From positions 1 through 22,261 of the forward strand of contig JAEOTL010000342.1 in NCBI GenBank assembly GCA_016839845.1: a DNA stretch of 22,261 nucleotides, read 5' to 3'. The translations under genes and the position numbers were made by a program. Below are positions 8,302 through 15,925 of this stretch, in pieces. Numbering within the stretch: position 1 is the stretch's first letter; the number at the start of each line of letters is the position of its first letter. The stretch comes from Promethearchaeota archaeon. GTDB taxonomy: Archaea > Asgardarchaeota > Lokiarchaeia > Sigynarchaeales > SOKP01. The notes under the pieces were generated by a model. The model was given only the letters and a program-made list of their open reading frames with translations. It made no database searches and was not told the DNA's origin.

Positions 8302-8312
8302 ATTTTTATAAC
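8302..8312 (-). promoter_or_regulatory. TATA-like box for queD
   Basis: The minus strand reads GTTATAAAAAT. A start about 25 nt downstream would leave a leader of about 40 nt holding the GGGTGA ribosome-binding site of queD. Confidence 0.4.
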
Positions 8313-8327
8313 TTATGTTTAAAAGCA

Positions 8328-8337
8328 ATAAATATAA
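8328..8337 (+). promoter_or_regulatory. TATA-like box for the SDR-QueC gene
   Basis: ATAAATATAA resembles an archaeal TATA box. Transcription would begin near 8358-8362, at the left edge of the 18-bp palindrome and about 25 nt before the ATG at 8386. Confidence 0.4.
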
Positions 8338-8361
8338 TGAAAATTTCCTTTCATATAGATC

Positions 8362-8379
8362 AAATGAAGATCTTCATTT
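8362..8379. promoter_or_regulatory. 18-bp perfect palindrome between TATA box and ATG of SDR-QueC
   Basis: AAATGAAGATCTTCATTT is a perfect 9+9 inverted repeat with no spacer. It covers the predicted transcription start and ends 6 bp before the ATG. The lack of a loop favours a dimeric repressor site over an RNA hairpin. It could regulate the fusion gene in response to a deazapurine or other ligand, but no regulator is identified. Confidence 0.45.
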
Positions 8380-8385
8380 AAGATA

Positions 8386-9954
8386 ATGGCCTTAAAAACC
8401 TTAATAATCACAGGAGCTAATGGGTATTTAGGTAAACATACTATAAAAGCAGCCATATCAGATGGTTGGAACGTCATCGGTATTGTAAGACGCCAAGAAG
8501 CAGCAAGAGAGGTAGAATCATTGGGTGGAAAACCAATCATCCTTGAAAATTTTGAAGTTAATTCACTTCAAAAAACTTGTACTGACTGCAAAGCAATAAT
8601 TCATTTCCGAGGAGTAGTATGTGGCCCCAAAAAATTGTTCGAAAATATAAATATTGATGGGATGAAGATACTTGTCGAAGCCGCTAGAAAAATGGACGTT
8701 CCAAGAATAATTTTTCCTTCTGGGTTAGGGATTGATAGATTTGGAGAAATAGAATGGGCAACTAATGATTACTTTCGTTCAAAAATGGAAGCAGAACAGA
8801 TCTTAAAAGATAGTGGTGTACCTTTCATAATTTTCCGTCCATCTTATATCCTAGGACCACAAGATGAGCTTATTCCTGATTTAATTGAACAAATTGGGGA
8901 AGGAACAGTGTATCTCGCAGGAGAAGGAGATGTACCAATGCAACCCATATTCGTTAAGGATGCTATAAAAGCTTTCCTTGCCGCAGCTGATGGAATGGGT
9001 GAAAACAATCAAATTTTTGACCTTGTGGGACCTGAAATTACTACTATGAGTGAAATGGTTAAGTTAGTTCTAAATACTATGAAACAATTCGGATTTAATA
9101 TACCTATTCCTCGGATTCTTAAAATTCCATACGAAGAAGCCCCAGACCAACTCGAAATATGCAAAGAAATGATTGATGTTATGAGATGTGACACTCTTTC
9201 TGATGGAAGTATTACTGCTAAGGTCTTAGATTATAATCTAACTGAGCTTTCTGAAGCTATCACATCTTCAGTTAAATCAAAAATGTTTTCTGAACAATTC
9301 AATTCCGAGAAAAGAGCAATAATCTTACTCTCTGGAGGAATAGATTCTGCAACCGCTCTTTTTTGGGCAAAAAAGGAAGGGTATGATTTAATTGCATTAT
9401 CATTTAATTATCATCTTAGACCTGAAAAAGAAAGAAGAGCTACTTTAAAACTGGCAGAAAGAGTAGGGATCGAAGTAATTGAAATCCCTGTAGAGTTTAT
9501 GAAGGAAGCAATAGATTTACGAATAGCGGGATATCCAATTCCTAGTGCCGTTGAAAGTCCAGAAGGATTCATTCCTACACGTAATTTAGTTTTCTATTCG
9601 ATTGCTGCTTATTATGCAGATGTGTATGGCTGCAAATATATTATTGGGGGTCATATTGCTGGAGATCAAGCTAAATTTCCTGACGCTGATTCTGGTTTTT
9701 TTAAAATCCTTGCAGAATTAGTGCAAAAAGGTAAACACTCTAAGGATCAAACTAAAATAAATTTTTTACTTCCACTAATAAAATTAAACAAAAAAGATGT
9801 AATTAGATTAGCTAATGATTTAATTGTGCCTTTTGAATATACTTGGAGCTGTTATAGTGATGGTATACAACCATGTGGTAGATGTTCTAGCTGTGTACAG
9901 AGAATTGAAGCTTTTAATCAGTTAGGGATATCTGATAAAAAAGTAGAGTTATAA
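8386..9954 (+). CDS. queC: Fusion of an NAD(P)-dependent epimerase/SDR domain to 7-cyano-7-deazaguanine synthase (QueC)
   Basis: One uninterrupted 522-aa frame holds two apparently complete enzymes. Residues 1 to about 298 are an extended or atypical short-chain dehydrogenase/epimerase: TGANGYLG (9-16) binds the dinucleotide, Y129-x3-K133 is the catalytic pair, and RPSYILGP (151-158) and the following segments fit the family. Residues about 308-522 are QueC, which turns 7-carboxy-7-deazaguanine into preQ0 with ATP and ammonia: the PP-loop is SGGIDS (316-321) and C489, C497, C500 and C503 form the zinc site in the usual CY...PCGxCxxC context. An internal ATG (9283, residue 300) could yield QueC alone (223 aa), but no SD precedes it. 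The divergent queD supports the deazaguanine role. The SDR substrate is unknown, and I know of no standard role for an SDR in preQ0 synthesis. Confidence 0.9.
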   Translation: MALKTLIITGANGYLGKHTIKAAISDGWNVIGIVRRQEAAREVESLGGKPIILENFEVNSLQKTCTDCKAIIHFRGVVCGPKKLFENINIDGMKILVEAARKMDVPRIIFPSGLGIDRFGEIEWATNDYFRSKMEAEQILKDSGVPFIIFRPSYILGPQDELIPDLIEQIGEGTVYLAGEGDVPMQPIFVKDAIKAFLAAADGMGENNQIFDLVGPEITTMSEMVKLVLNTMKQFGFNIPIPRILKIPYEEAPDQLEICKEMIDVMRCDTLSDGSITAKVLDYNLTELSEAITSSVKSKMFSEQFNSEKRAIILLSGGIDSATALFWAKKEGYDLIALSFNYHLRPEKERRATLKLAERVGIEVIEIPVEFMKEAIDLRIAGYPIPSAVESPEGFIPTRNLVFYSIAAYYADVYGCKYIIGGHIAGDQAKFPDADSGFFKILAELVQKGKHSKDQTKINFLLPLIKLNKKDVIRLANDLIVPFEYTWSCYSDGIQPCGRCSSCVQRIEAFNQLGISDKKVEL

Positions 9955-9998
9955 TTGTCAAATCTGCTCGTAATATACAGCACTTTTGTTTCTAAAAA

Positions 9999-10009
9999 CA
10001 TAAATTTAA
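9999..10009 (+). promoter_or_regulatory. TATA-like box for the Roadblock-like gene
   Basis: CATAAATTTAA lies 30 nt before the ATG at 10039, giving a leaderless or very short-leader transcript. This agrees with the absence of an SD. Confidence 0.35.
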
Positions 10010-10038
10010 CTTCTATGAATCGAATAATTTAAGTATAG

Positions 10039-10698
10039 ATGACCGAAACAAATGACATTAATGAAAAAGAACTGCAAGAGACAATACATGTTATTTGCCC
10101 TACATGTGAAAAAAGCAAGGGCTTGAAGATCCCTACTAAAATTGTGAATCAAAGCAAGCAATTGACAACGGTTTCAATCCCTTCTGGAGTTGTTTGTGAG
10201 CATAGTTTTCAGTCTTTTGTGGATAAAAATTTTGTAATCCGTGGTTATCAGAAAGTTGATTTTGATTTCTCTCAAATGGAATTTTATGAAAGACGCGATG
10301 ACACTGAAGAAGCAGAGGTAGATGATCCAACAGCTAAACTTAGTTCATTGCCTTTATTCCAAGATATCATTAATCTCCTACGGGATCTTGTAGATGGGAG
10401 AGAAATCTTGGGGAGTGGAATTTTCACTGTTGACGGACATGTACTTTATTCTTCACTTCCAAGTAATACTCTTTTCACAATTATGAAAGAGTTTGAAGTA
10501 CGAACTGAGAAGAAATTGAGTAACCTAAAAAAGATGTTCCTGGAATTAGAGAATAATCAAAAAATATTCTCCAGTTATATTGAAATTCAGAATATGAGAT
10601 TTGCGGTAACACTATTTTTTGCTCAGAATATAAAGTTGGGAATGGGTAATTTATATCTCAATGATTTAGTAAAAACCATTAAGAAAACTCAAGGTTAA
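10039..10698 (+). CDS. Roadblock/LC7-like protein with N-terminal Cys/His motif
   Basis: This 219-aa protein has two parts. Residues 17-80 hold a CxxC (C20, C23) and a later C53-x-H55, a possible zinc-binding module followed by a KNFVIRGYQKVDF segment (63-75) that I associate with Asgard proteins. Residues about 100-219 alternate helix and strand in the order expected of a Roadblock/LC7 fold: a helix (LFQDIINLLRDLV), a strand-turn-strand (GSGIFTVDGHVLYSSL), a helix (about 143-172) and two closing strands. An acidic linker (about 87-96) joins them. Asgard genomes carry many Roadblock proteins, some thought to act with small GTPases, but no GTPase gene lies here. The fold call is moderate and the function unknown. 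The gene is monocistronic and converges with the ferredoxin gene. Confidence 0.65.
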   Translation: MTETNDINEKELQETIHVICPTCEKSKGLKIPTKIVNQSKQLTTVSIPSGVVCEHSFQSFVDKNFVIRGYQKVDFDFSQMEFYERRDDTEEAEVDDPTAKLSSLPLFQDIINLLRDLVDGREILGSGIFTVDGHVLYSSLPSNTLFTIMKEFEVRTEKKLSNLKKMFLELENNQKIFSSYIEIQNMRFAVTLFFAQNIKLGMGNLYLNDLVKTIKKTQG

Positions 10699-10730
10699 AT
10701 ACTATATTAAAGATGCTCTTAGTAGGAAAA

Positions 10731-11186
10731 TTATTTGGTCTTGAAGGTAACGGGCTTAATCGCCTTTTCTGGGCATAAATCTACACATTTCAAACATTTT
10801 TGACACTTCACGATTTCTTTAAACTTAAATATTATTCCATCAATTTCTTGATTCTCTTTATTCTTTACTTTACCTTGGAAAAAGAGTTTTTTGGGACAAA
10901 AGGTTCCGTCTTGTTTTAGGCAATCTTCACACATCGAACATTCTTCATGATCTATTTTAATACTAATGACTTGATCTTCAAATTCAACCGAAGTGACCTC
11001 AACAGCATTTCTCGGACAGACTTGAACGCAGTTTAAACAAGCAACACACTTTTCATAATCAACCAAACGAATCCCGTGCTTAAAATAAATTGCTTTAGCT
11101 TTACATGCTCGCAAACAGCGTTCGCATTTTACACACAACTCCTGGTTTATTTGAACTGGTACAAATTTTTCCTTAATTCTTCCCAA
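10731..11186 (-). CDS. Polyferredoxin with four [4Fe-4S] sites
   Basis: This 151-aa soluble protein contains sixteen cysteines in four cluster motifs: C18/21/24/28, C47/50/53/57, C83/86/89/97 and C128/131/134/138. The third has seven residues rather than three before its last Cys, so its cluster may be atypical. The first lacks the usual Pro after the fourth Cys. It would pass low-potential electrons between partners, perhaps the oxidoreductases encoded nearby. The start is TTG, the only start-type codon between an upstream stop (11190-11192) and the first cluster; a GGGGT stretch just before may aid initiation. It lies 95 bp downstream of the DUF3795 gene on the same strand. Confidence 0.85.
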   Translation of the reverse strand: MGRIKEKFVPVQINQELCVKCERCLRACKAKAIYFKHGIRLVDYEKCVACLNCVQVCPRNAVEVTSVEFEDQVISIKIDHEECSMCEDCLKQDGTFCPKKLFFQGKVKNKENQEIDGIIFKFKEIVKCQKCLKCVDLCPEKAIKPVTFKTK

Positions 11187-11281
11187 ATTCTACCCCAAAT
11201 TAAAACCTAATTAGACTATTTCTTATCTAGTAAAAAAATTGAAAAAGATAAAGCTTTAGATGTGGAAGTTATACTCTTTAT

Positions 11282-11788
11282 TTATGTTCTCTGCTGTTTT
11301 GCGAGAAACTCCATTACCTTCTTACTATGTCTTTCACCGTATTTGTTGCTTGGTTCAGCACCACATGATCTACATTTAAAGTCGTATGCAGAATTTATAG
11401 TTTCACATTGAGGACAAGAATAATGGTCCTTCATATTTTCCATCCATTTCTCGTAACCATCCTTAACTATCTGCTCATGCGCTTCCCATAATTCAAAACG
11501 ATGTGGAGCTAGAGATTGAAATTCTTTTAAATCTTCGCAAGGGTATTCATCACATTCCCCACAAAAATCTATTCCCTTTTCTTGAGCACACGGATATAAT
11601 TTACAATTATCGCAATAAGGAATACGTTTTTCAGATCGACAACCATTACATCTCATCTCTTCGGGAGTAATATTAGAAAGATCAGCAAGGAATTTAAGAC
11701 GGGCCGGATCCTCTTGGGAGGCAATAAATACAGTACAAGCCGGACAATATAAACCACAGACAGCAGCGTGTGTTTTGTTAAATTTCAT
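11282..11788 (-). CDS. DUF3795 domain protein with C-terminal zinc ribbon
   Basis: This 168-aa protein begins with the signature CGLxCxxC (C11, C15, C18) typical of DUF3795. It is followed by paired cysteines through the domain (C47, C50, C59, C62, C67, C76, C79, C84), likely binding zinc or an iron-sulfur cluster. A separate C-terminal ribbon has C125, C128, C139 and C142. DUF3795 proteins are common in anaerobic archaea and bacteria and have no assigned function. The ATG has no SD but lies about 45 nt after a TATA-like box. Confidence 0.82.
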   Translation of the reverse strand: MKFNKTHAAVCGLYCPACTVFIASQEDPARLKFLADLSNITPEEMRCNGCRSEKRIPYCDNCKLYPCAQEKGIDFCGECDEYPCEDLKEFQSLAPHRFELWEAHEQIVKDGYEKWMENMKDHYSCPQCETINSAYDFKCRSCGAEPSNKYGERHSKKVMEFLAKQQRT

Positions 11789-11830
11789 GATGGTTTTTAA
11801 TTTTTCTTGATTCTTTAATCTTTTCCTTAC

Positions 11831-11840
11831 TTAATATAAT
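11831..11840 (-). promoter_or_regulatory. TATA-like box for the DUF3795 gene
   Basis: The minus strand reads ATTATATTAA, about 45 nt before the ATG at 11788. This suggests that the gene is not simply read through from PAC2. Confidence 0.4.
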
Positions 11841-11873
11841 CCACGGGAAACCTCATAAATAGTAATAAATTTA

Positions 11874-11906
11874 AAAAAGAAGAATAAAAATTAGAAATGA
11901 AATTAA
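11874..11906 (-). terminator. T-rich terminator after the PAC2 gene
   Basis: Right after the PAC2 stop the minus strand is pyrimidine-rich, with TTTTTATT and TTCTTCTTTTTT tracts and no stable hairpin. This matches the intrinsic termination style of archaea. Confidence 0.4.
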
Positions 11907-12707
11907 TTATTGGAAATATTGAGTATACTCTTTACCAGTACCAGGTAATTGTTGCTGTTGTTGATACTGTTGGGCTTTTTGTGCTAACTCTAACATTTTG
12001 GCTTTTATTTCCTTTCCTTGCTCTATTAGAGGGGCTGTATCTATTGATAATTTATAAATCTTATTTAGGATTTCTAAAATACTAGCAGCACCCTCAGGTG
12101 TTGGGATTTCTAATACAGGGGTAAATAATGCATATGCTTCTAGTCTGTTCGTTAACGCTTCGTTAAGAACACTAGCTTCCGGACCAACTATTATCCCTTT
12201 CTCTACTTTGGTTATCCCGAATGACTCAAGGTGCTCCGTCATGCCTTCCTCCGCAGCAAAATGGACAGGATATTCATCTATAATTCCCCGTTGAGGAATC
12301 CCTTGAAAGATAACTATTTCTTTTGCTTTCACATCTTCAGAGAGAGCCCAGTTACAAATTGTCTTTGATAAATCATTGTATGCACTGGGAATTTGGAAGG
12401 GTACCTCACATATCCCGATAATCAAGTTATGTTGTGGGGAGTAGAGCACCCTAAATGGATGTTTTAACACACCAGCATAGAACACACTTATCGGTGGGAG
12501 ATACTCACTCGTGATAAAGCCAATCTCTTTTACATCTGGAAGCTGCTCGATTAAAGTATTAGCCACAATGGGGCCAATTAGTCCAATTCCGGCAAATCCA
12601 AGAACAAGAGTAGCTCCTTCCTTAATTTCAACTGAAAGATCATCGATTACAATCGAACTCCTCTTCCCCTTTTCACAGATATATTCTTTTTTAACCAAAA
12701 GACTCAC
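11907..12707 (-). CDS. PAC2 family protein (proteasome assembly chaperone-like)
   Basis: This 266-aa protein resembles archaeal PAC2-family proteins. It has the glycine-rich GFAGIGLIG loop (37-45) near the N-terminus, then alternating strands and helices, including a FQGIPQRG segment and an IVGPEASVLNEA stretch. Eukaryotic PAC2 helps assemble the proteasome alpha ring; archaeal homologues are common, and one group is linked to ATP-grasp-type partners, so the exact job is unclear. The C-terminus is predicted helical and ends in a Gln-rich tail (YQQQQQ, about 248-253), a low-complexity feature probably not part of the fold. The start is GTG at 12707 with no SD; no better upstream codon is apparent. 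Confidence 0.82.
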   Translation of the reverse strand: MSLLVKKEYICEKGKRSSIVIDDLSVEIKEGATLVLGFAGIGLIGPIVANTLIEQLPDVKEIGFITSEYLPPISVFYAGVLKHPFRVLYSPQHNLIIGICEVPFQIPSAYNDLSKTICNWALSEDVKAKEIVIFQGIPQRGIIDEYPVHFAAEEGMTEHLESFGITKVEKGIIVGPEASVLNEALTNRLEAYALFTPVLEIPTPEGAASILEILNKIYKLSIDTAPLIEQGKEIKAKMLELAQKAQQYQQQQQLPGTGKEYTQYFQ

Positions 12708-12820
12708 GTTTACAATAAATTTGATTTTTTGTATTTGTTAATTTAGTTTATTAAGAAAATTCTACAATATTAATATTAATTTTATTTTTTAAAATATCTC
12801 CCTATTTTCTTCTGTATATT

Positions 12821-12843
12821 AAAAAAACTATAAAAAAAAAAAA
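12821..12843 (-). terminator. Poly-T terminator after the aldehyde oxidoreductase gene
   Basis: Starting 4 nt beyond the stop codon, the minus strand has a run of twelve T, then ATAG and a run of seven T. This is a strong candidate for archaeal intrinsic termination. Confidence 0.6.
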
Positions 12844-12846
12844 TTT

Positions 12847-14679
12847 CTAAAGGGCAGTTAAACCTAAAACCTTCAATTTTGCAGGGTTTGGATGACCAGT
12901 CTTTGGATCAAAAGTCCTATAACTATAGTAAGCTTCTTTTAATTTTTCAAAATTTGGGGATTTTCCAACTGTCCCACCCTCATTAAGAGGATTAAGCAAA
13001 ATCTGTGGTAATCTATCATCATCAGGAGTGATACCCATTTTAAGATTGAACATGCGTTTAATCATATAAATTCTTTCTCCCAATATCTTCAATTCCTTTA
13101 AATCTACATTCAATCCTACTGACGTATTAATAAGATCTATAACCATTTCTGGAGTGGGATCGGCAATATTACATAAAATCAGAGAATTACAAATAGCGCG
13201 GTAATCCTGTGCTAATGCACCAAGGATAGCCATTTCTTCGTCATCTCGATCCCATTCAATCACCTTAATTCCAAAACTTTCAAGCTTGGAAGTTATCATC
13301 AGAAGAAACATGTCACAAGATTCATGACATGGGCCTCTTGGTGTCCCCAAAGCATATGCCACAGCCATACCATAAACAAATCGTACATCATGATAGGGTA
13401 CCTCCATCCCATAAACTGTTGCAATTTCCTCTTGAGAAATATTAAATTGTTTTCCAACAGAATCAGAACCTTCTGCTAACAAATTTCCTATACCCTCTCT
13501 ATAAGATATTTTTCTAATGAGTTCAAGAGCTGGACGAACATCCCCCCATATTGGGTTTAAGCCTTCAATATCTTCAGATTTAATTTTTTGATTATTAAAA
13601 AGATAGTAAATAAAGGCGATGGTACTGCTCCCACTAATAGTATCAATTCCGTAGTCATTACATAAATAATTAGCTTTCTGAATAGAATTCAAGTCATTAT
13701 TTAAAATTAGAGACCCAAATCCAACCACCGTTTCATATTCTGCAGCTTCAATTTCATTATCTGTTTTATATTCTCCTTCTTTTATGAAGACTTTATGAGC
13801 ACATCCAATTGGACATGAAAAGCAAGGATATTGTCTTGTATATATTTCTTGAGATGCTGTTGTTCCTGAGATCTTATATGCGTCCCCCCATGTACCTAAA
13901 GTCCAGTATTTAGTAGGTAAATCCCCATAAACATTTCCCGCATCAACAAACCCCGATGTGCCTAATTTACCCATGGTTTGAGGAATAAAAGAATCTTTTA
14001 GATGTGTTTTTACTTTTTTTATAGTTTCCTTAAGTTGTTCAGGATTAGCAGCTGCATATGACTTTTTAACTCCTCTAATTGCGATTGCTTTTAATTTTTT
14101 TGAACCCATAACCGCTCCCATGCCGGTTCTACCCGCTGCTTTATCTTCAGATGCAATTATTGCAAATTTAACAAGATTTTCTCCTGCTGGACCAATACAA
14201 GCAATTCGTGTACTTGACCCTAAATTTTCTTTTAATGTGTTGGATGTCTCGAAGATTCCTTTACCCCATAAGGAGGTAGCATCCTTGATACTAGAATTAT
14301 TTTCAGTAAGTTCTAAATATACTGGAGTATCTGAAGCTCCTTTTATTATAAGTCCATCGTATCCTATCCTCTTTAACTCGGAACCAAAAAATCCCCCGCA
14401 ATTTGACTCCCCCCAGATTCCTGTTAGCGGAGATTTCGCACATACCACAAATCTTCCACTTGTAGGGATGTTCGATCCGCAGAAAGGTCCAGTCATAAAT
14501 ATTAGAATATTTTCAGGAGATAAGGGGTCAGTATCTTTATCAATCTTATCGTACAAATACCTACAGCAATATCCTGCTCCCCCAAGAAAGTCTTTTGCTA
14601 TTTCTTCATCTAACAGTTCCTCAGTAATTTTTTTTTTATTCAGATTAATTACTAATAATCTTCCGGTAAATCCTTTCAT
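12847..14679 (-). CDS. Tungsten-dependent aldehyde:ferredoxin oxidoreductase family enzyme
   Basis: This 610-aa protein is close to the usual length of about 605 for the family, which oxidises aldehydes to acids and reduces ferredoxin using a tungsten bis-pterin centre and one [4Fe-4S] cluster. The N-terminal domain has GGAGYCCRYL (33-42), GPFCGSNIPTSGRF (64-77), ESNCGGFFG (91-99) and KAAGRTGMGAVMGSKKLKAI (180-199). Cluster ligands are C286, C289 and C293 plus a distant C503. The ATG is preceded by AGGTGA (14690-14695) 10 nt upstream. No signal peptide is present, so it is cytoplasmic. The polyferredoxins encoded in the window could be electron partners. Which subgroup (AOR, FOR, GAPOR or WOR) cannot be told from motifs. 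Confidence 0.95.
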   Translation of the reverse strand: MKGFTGRLLVINLNKKKITEELLDEEIAKDFLGGAGYCCRYLYDKIDKDTDPLSPENILIFMTGPFCGSNIPTSGRFVVCAKSPLTGIWGESNCGGFFGSELKRIGYDGLIIKGASDTPVYLELTENNSSIKDATSLWGKGIFETSNTLKENLGSSTRIACIGPAGENLVKFAIIASEDKAAGRTGMGAVMGSKKLKAIAIRGVKKSYAAANPEQLKETIKKVKTHLKDSFIPQTMGKLGTSGFVDAGNVYGDLPTKYWTLGTWGDAYKISGTTASQEIYTRQYPCFSCPIGCAHKVFIKEGEYKTDNEIEAAEYETVVGFGSLILNNDLNSIQKANYLCNDYGIDTISGSSTIAFIYYLFNNQKIKSEDIEGLNPIWGDVRPALELIRKISYREGIGNLLAEGSDSVGKQFNISQEEIATVYGMEVPYHDVRFVYGMAVAYALGTPRGPCHESCDMFLLMITSKLESFGIKVIEWDRDDEEMAILGALAQDYRAICNSLILCNIADPTPEMVIDLINTSVGLNVDLKELKILGERIYMIKRMFNLKMGITPDDDRLPQILLNPLNEGGTVGKSPNFEKLKEAYYSYRTFDPKTGHPNPAKLKVLGLTAL

Positions 14680-14715
14680 TCAATTTTTTCACCTTTCTTT
14701 AGATTAATTTCCCAT

Positions 14716-14730
14716 GAGATTTTTAATCTC
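14716..14730. promoter_or_regulatory. Inverted repeat upstream of the aldehyde oxidoreductase gene
   Basis: GAGATT-TTT-AATCTC is a perfect 6-bp inverted repeat with a 3-nt spacer, located between the oxidoreductase SD and a TATA-like TAGATATTA (about 14750-14758, minus strand). It could be an operator or a small leader hairpin. Chance occurrence is possible. Confidence 0.25.
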
Positions 14731-14823
14731 CTATTTGTTTTCCAGAATGTAATATCTAAAACACGACGATGATTTTAATGGAAAAATGCTTATTCAATGA
14801 TTGGGAGAGAAATCCTAATAAAT

Positions 14824-14833
14824 CTTATATAAA
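14824..14833 (+). promoter_or_regulatory. Strong archaeal TATA box for the peroxiredoxin-like gene
   Basis: CTTATATAAA fits the archaeal consensus well and places transcription near 14855, about 20 nt before the ATG at 14875. Nearly the same box recurs at 22138. Confidence 0.6.
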
Positions 14834-14874
14834 GTAATTCATTAAAAGTATAAACTTAAGTAAATGTGAACAGT

Positions 14875-15390
14875 ATGGAAAATAAGGATATTACTGAAGG
14901 GATGGATGCCCCTTTGTTTACATTAGATTCATATAATGCGGGAAAGATTAATTTAGGTGAATTTAAGGGTAAAAAAATAGTATTAATCTTTTCAAGGTAT
15001 TTCGGGTGTCCGATTTGCCAAGTAGATCTGAAAGAACTTATAAATCGAAGAACTGATATTGATGAGAAGGGAGCTCAAATATTGTATATTACACAATCGG
15101 GGGAAAAAATCGCAAAAGAATACATTGAAAAGGAACAACTTGATTTTCCGGTTATTCCAAGTTCTAAAGATGAATTATATACCGACTATGGATTAGGATT
15201 AATGACACCTGAAGCAGTGAAAGAAATTCCCCTTAAATTGAAAGAAGTAATGAAATATGGTTTTAAACATGGGGAATATGAGGGTTGGGAAAAACAGGGT
15301 CCGGGACAATTTGTCATAGATGAACAAGGTAAAATTATTCATGCTAAAAAAGGATGGCTTGATATTGAGAGCATTTTAACTGTTCTCTAA
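14875..15390 (+). CDS. Peroxiredoxin-like (AhpC/TSA) thiol protein
   Basis: This protein of about 171 aa has a thioredoxin fold and is likely to reduce peroxides or exchange disulfides. The active region is FGCPIC (C45, C48), a CxxC following a hydrophobic strand (KIVLIFSRY), rather than the PxxxTxxC of classical peroxiredoxins; it therefore belongs to the peroxiredoxin-like AhpC/TSA group. Conserved later parts are VIPSS, a YGL segment and PGQFVIDEQGKI before the C-terminal strand. The ATG at 14875 was preferred; an in-frame GTG at 14866 would add three residues. No SD is present, as expected for a short leader after the strong TATA box. It diverges from the aldehyde oxidoreductase gene, which may point to shared oxygen or redox stress physiology. 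The reducing partner is unknown. Confidence 0.85.
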   Translation: MENKDITEGMDAPLFTLDSYNAGKINLGEFKGKKIVLIFSRYFGCPICQVDLKELINRRTDIDEKGAQILYITQSGEKIAKEYIEKEQLDFPVIPSSKDELYTDYGLGLMTPEAVKEIPLKLKEVMKYGFKHGEYEGWEKQGPGQFVIDEQGKIIHAKKGWLDIESILTVL

Positions 15391-15411
15391 TTGTTGAAAT
15401 CTGAAGGACCA

Positions 15412-15437
15412 TTTTTTATTTTTTTTTAATTTTTCTT
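15412..15437 (+). terminator. T-rich terminator after the peroxiredoxin-like gene
   Basis: About 20 nt after the stop the plus strand has TTTTTTA, a run of ten T and then AATTTTTCTT, with no strong hairpin. This is typical of archaeal termination tracts. Confidence 0.5.
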
Positions 15438-15534
15438 AATTCCTGCTTTAATCTTTTTCTAAAAGAGTAAACACCAAATTGAAGATATTACTAGGATATC
15501 ACTTAATTTCAAAAGAAAAAGTCATTTGTACTTA

Positions 15535-15573
15535 ATGTATACATGTAGATATTTCTCTCCTAATATGAGAGAA
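15535..15573. repeat. Palindrome and hairpin upstream of an 87-aa orphan gene
   Basis: ATGTATACAT (15535-15544) is a perfect 10-bp palindrome. Nine bases on, TTCTCTC (15553-15559) pairs with GAGAGAA (15567-15573) around a 7-nt loop. They sit 50-90 nt before the small gene. They could be regulatory DNA sites or part of a structured transcript; the gap from 15391 to 15622 holds nothing else beyond the terminator. Confidence 0.3.
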
Positions 15574-15622
15574 TTGTTATTAATTAAATGAATCATAAAA
15601 AAATATTGGTAAACTACTTCGA

Positions 15623-15886
15623 ATGATTAGTTCAAGAATAGATGAATCAGAACCTGTTCTTAATCTTAGAAAATTGTTTTATGATACAAAGGAAAATGAG
15701 AATATAGATGCAATCAACGAGTTAGTTCCCAACAAGGGAAAATATGATAATTTTAAGCTTCTTACTGACATTCAGAATGTGCTACAAAAGTGTTCTCATC
15801 TTTCTGACAAAGACAGACTAAATTATTGTAATACACAGCGATATTTCATGAAATTATATTTGCGTGAAATGAATAAATCTAAATAA
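15623..15886 (+). CDS. Small hypothetical protein
   Basis: This 87-aa frame starts with ATG and has a normal residue mix. It is predicted mostly helical and charged, with two cysteines (in KCSHL and YCNTQ). I do not recognise a family. It lacks an SD and a clear TATA box, although AT-rich DNA precedes it. It ends 39 bp from the convergent VWA gene and no longer gene overlaps it. The protein-like composition and lack of a competing gene support it, but it could be spurious. It has no membrane segment or signal peptide. Confidence 0.5.
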   Translation: MISSRIDESEPVLNLRKLFYDTKENENIDAINELVPNKGKYDNFKLLTDIQNVLQKCSHLSDKDRLNYCNTQRYFMKLYLREMNKSK

Positions 15887-15925
15887 ACACCTTTAACAAT
15901 TAGCCTTAAAATCTTATTTAGCTTG

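Noticed and set aside
8319..8540. 73-aa minus-strand frame across the queD/queC promoter region
   Set aside because: It overlaps the start of the SDR domain in antisense and the divergent promoters. Its composition is not protein-like.
11897..12085. 62-aa hydrophobic frame on the plus strand
   Set aside because: It lies almost wholly antisense to the PAC2 gene. Its hydrophobic look comes from reading the complement of Gln/Leu-rich codons, and no promoter or SD supports it.
12245..12260. Selenocysteine elsewhere in the window
   Set aside because: The redox genes recognised here (peroxiredoxin-like, ferredoxins, aldehyde oxidoreductase, QueD) all have Cys at their key positions and end at stops consistent with full length. 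Only the right-edge frame shows a suspicious TGA.
14120..14707. 195-aa frame on the plus strand
   Set aside because: It is antisense to the well-supported aldehyde oxidoreductase, is proline- and serine-rich as antisense frames often are, and has no family features.
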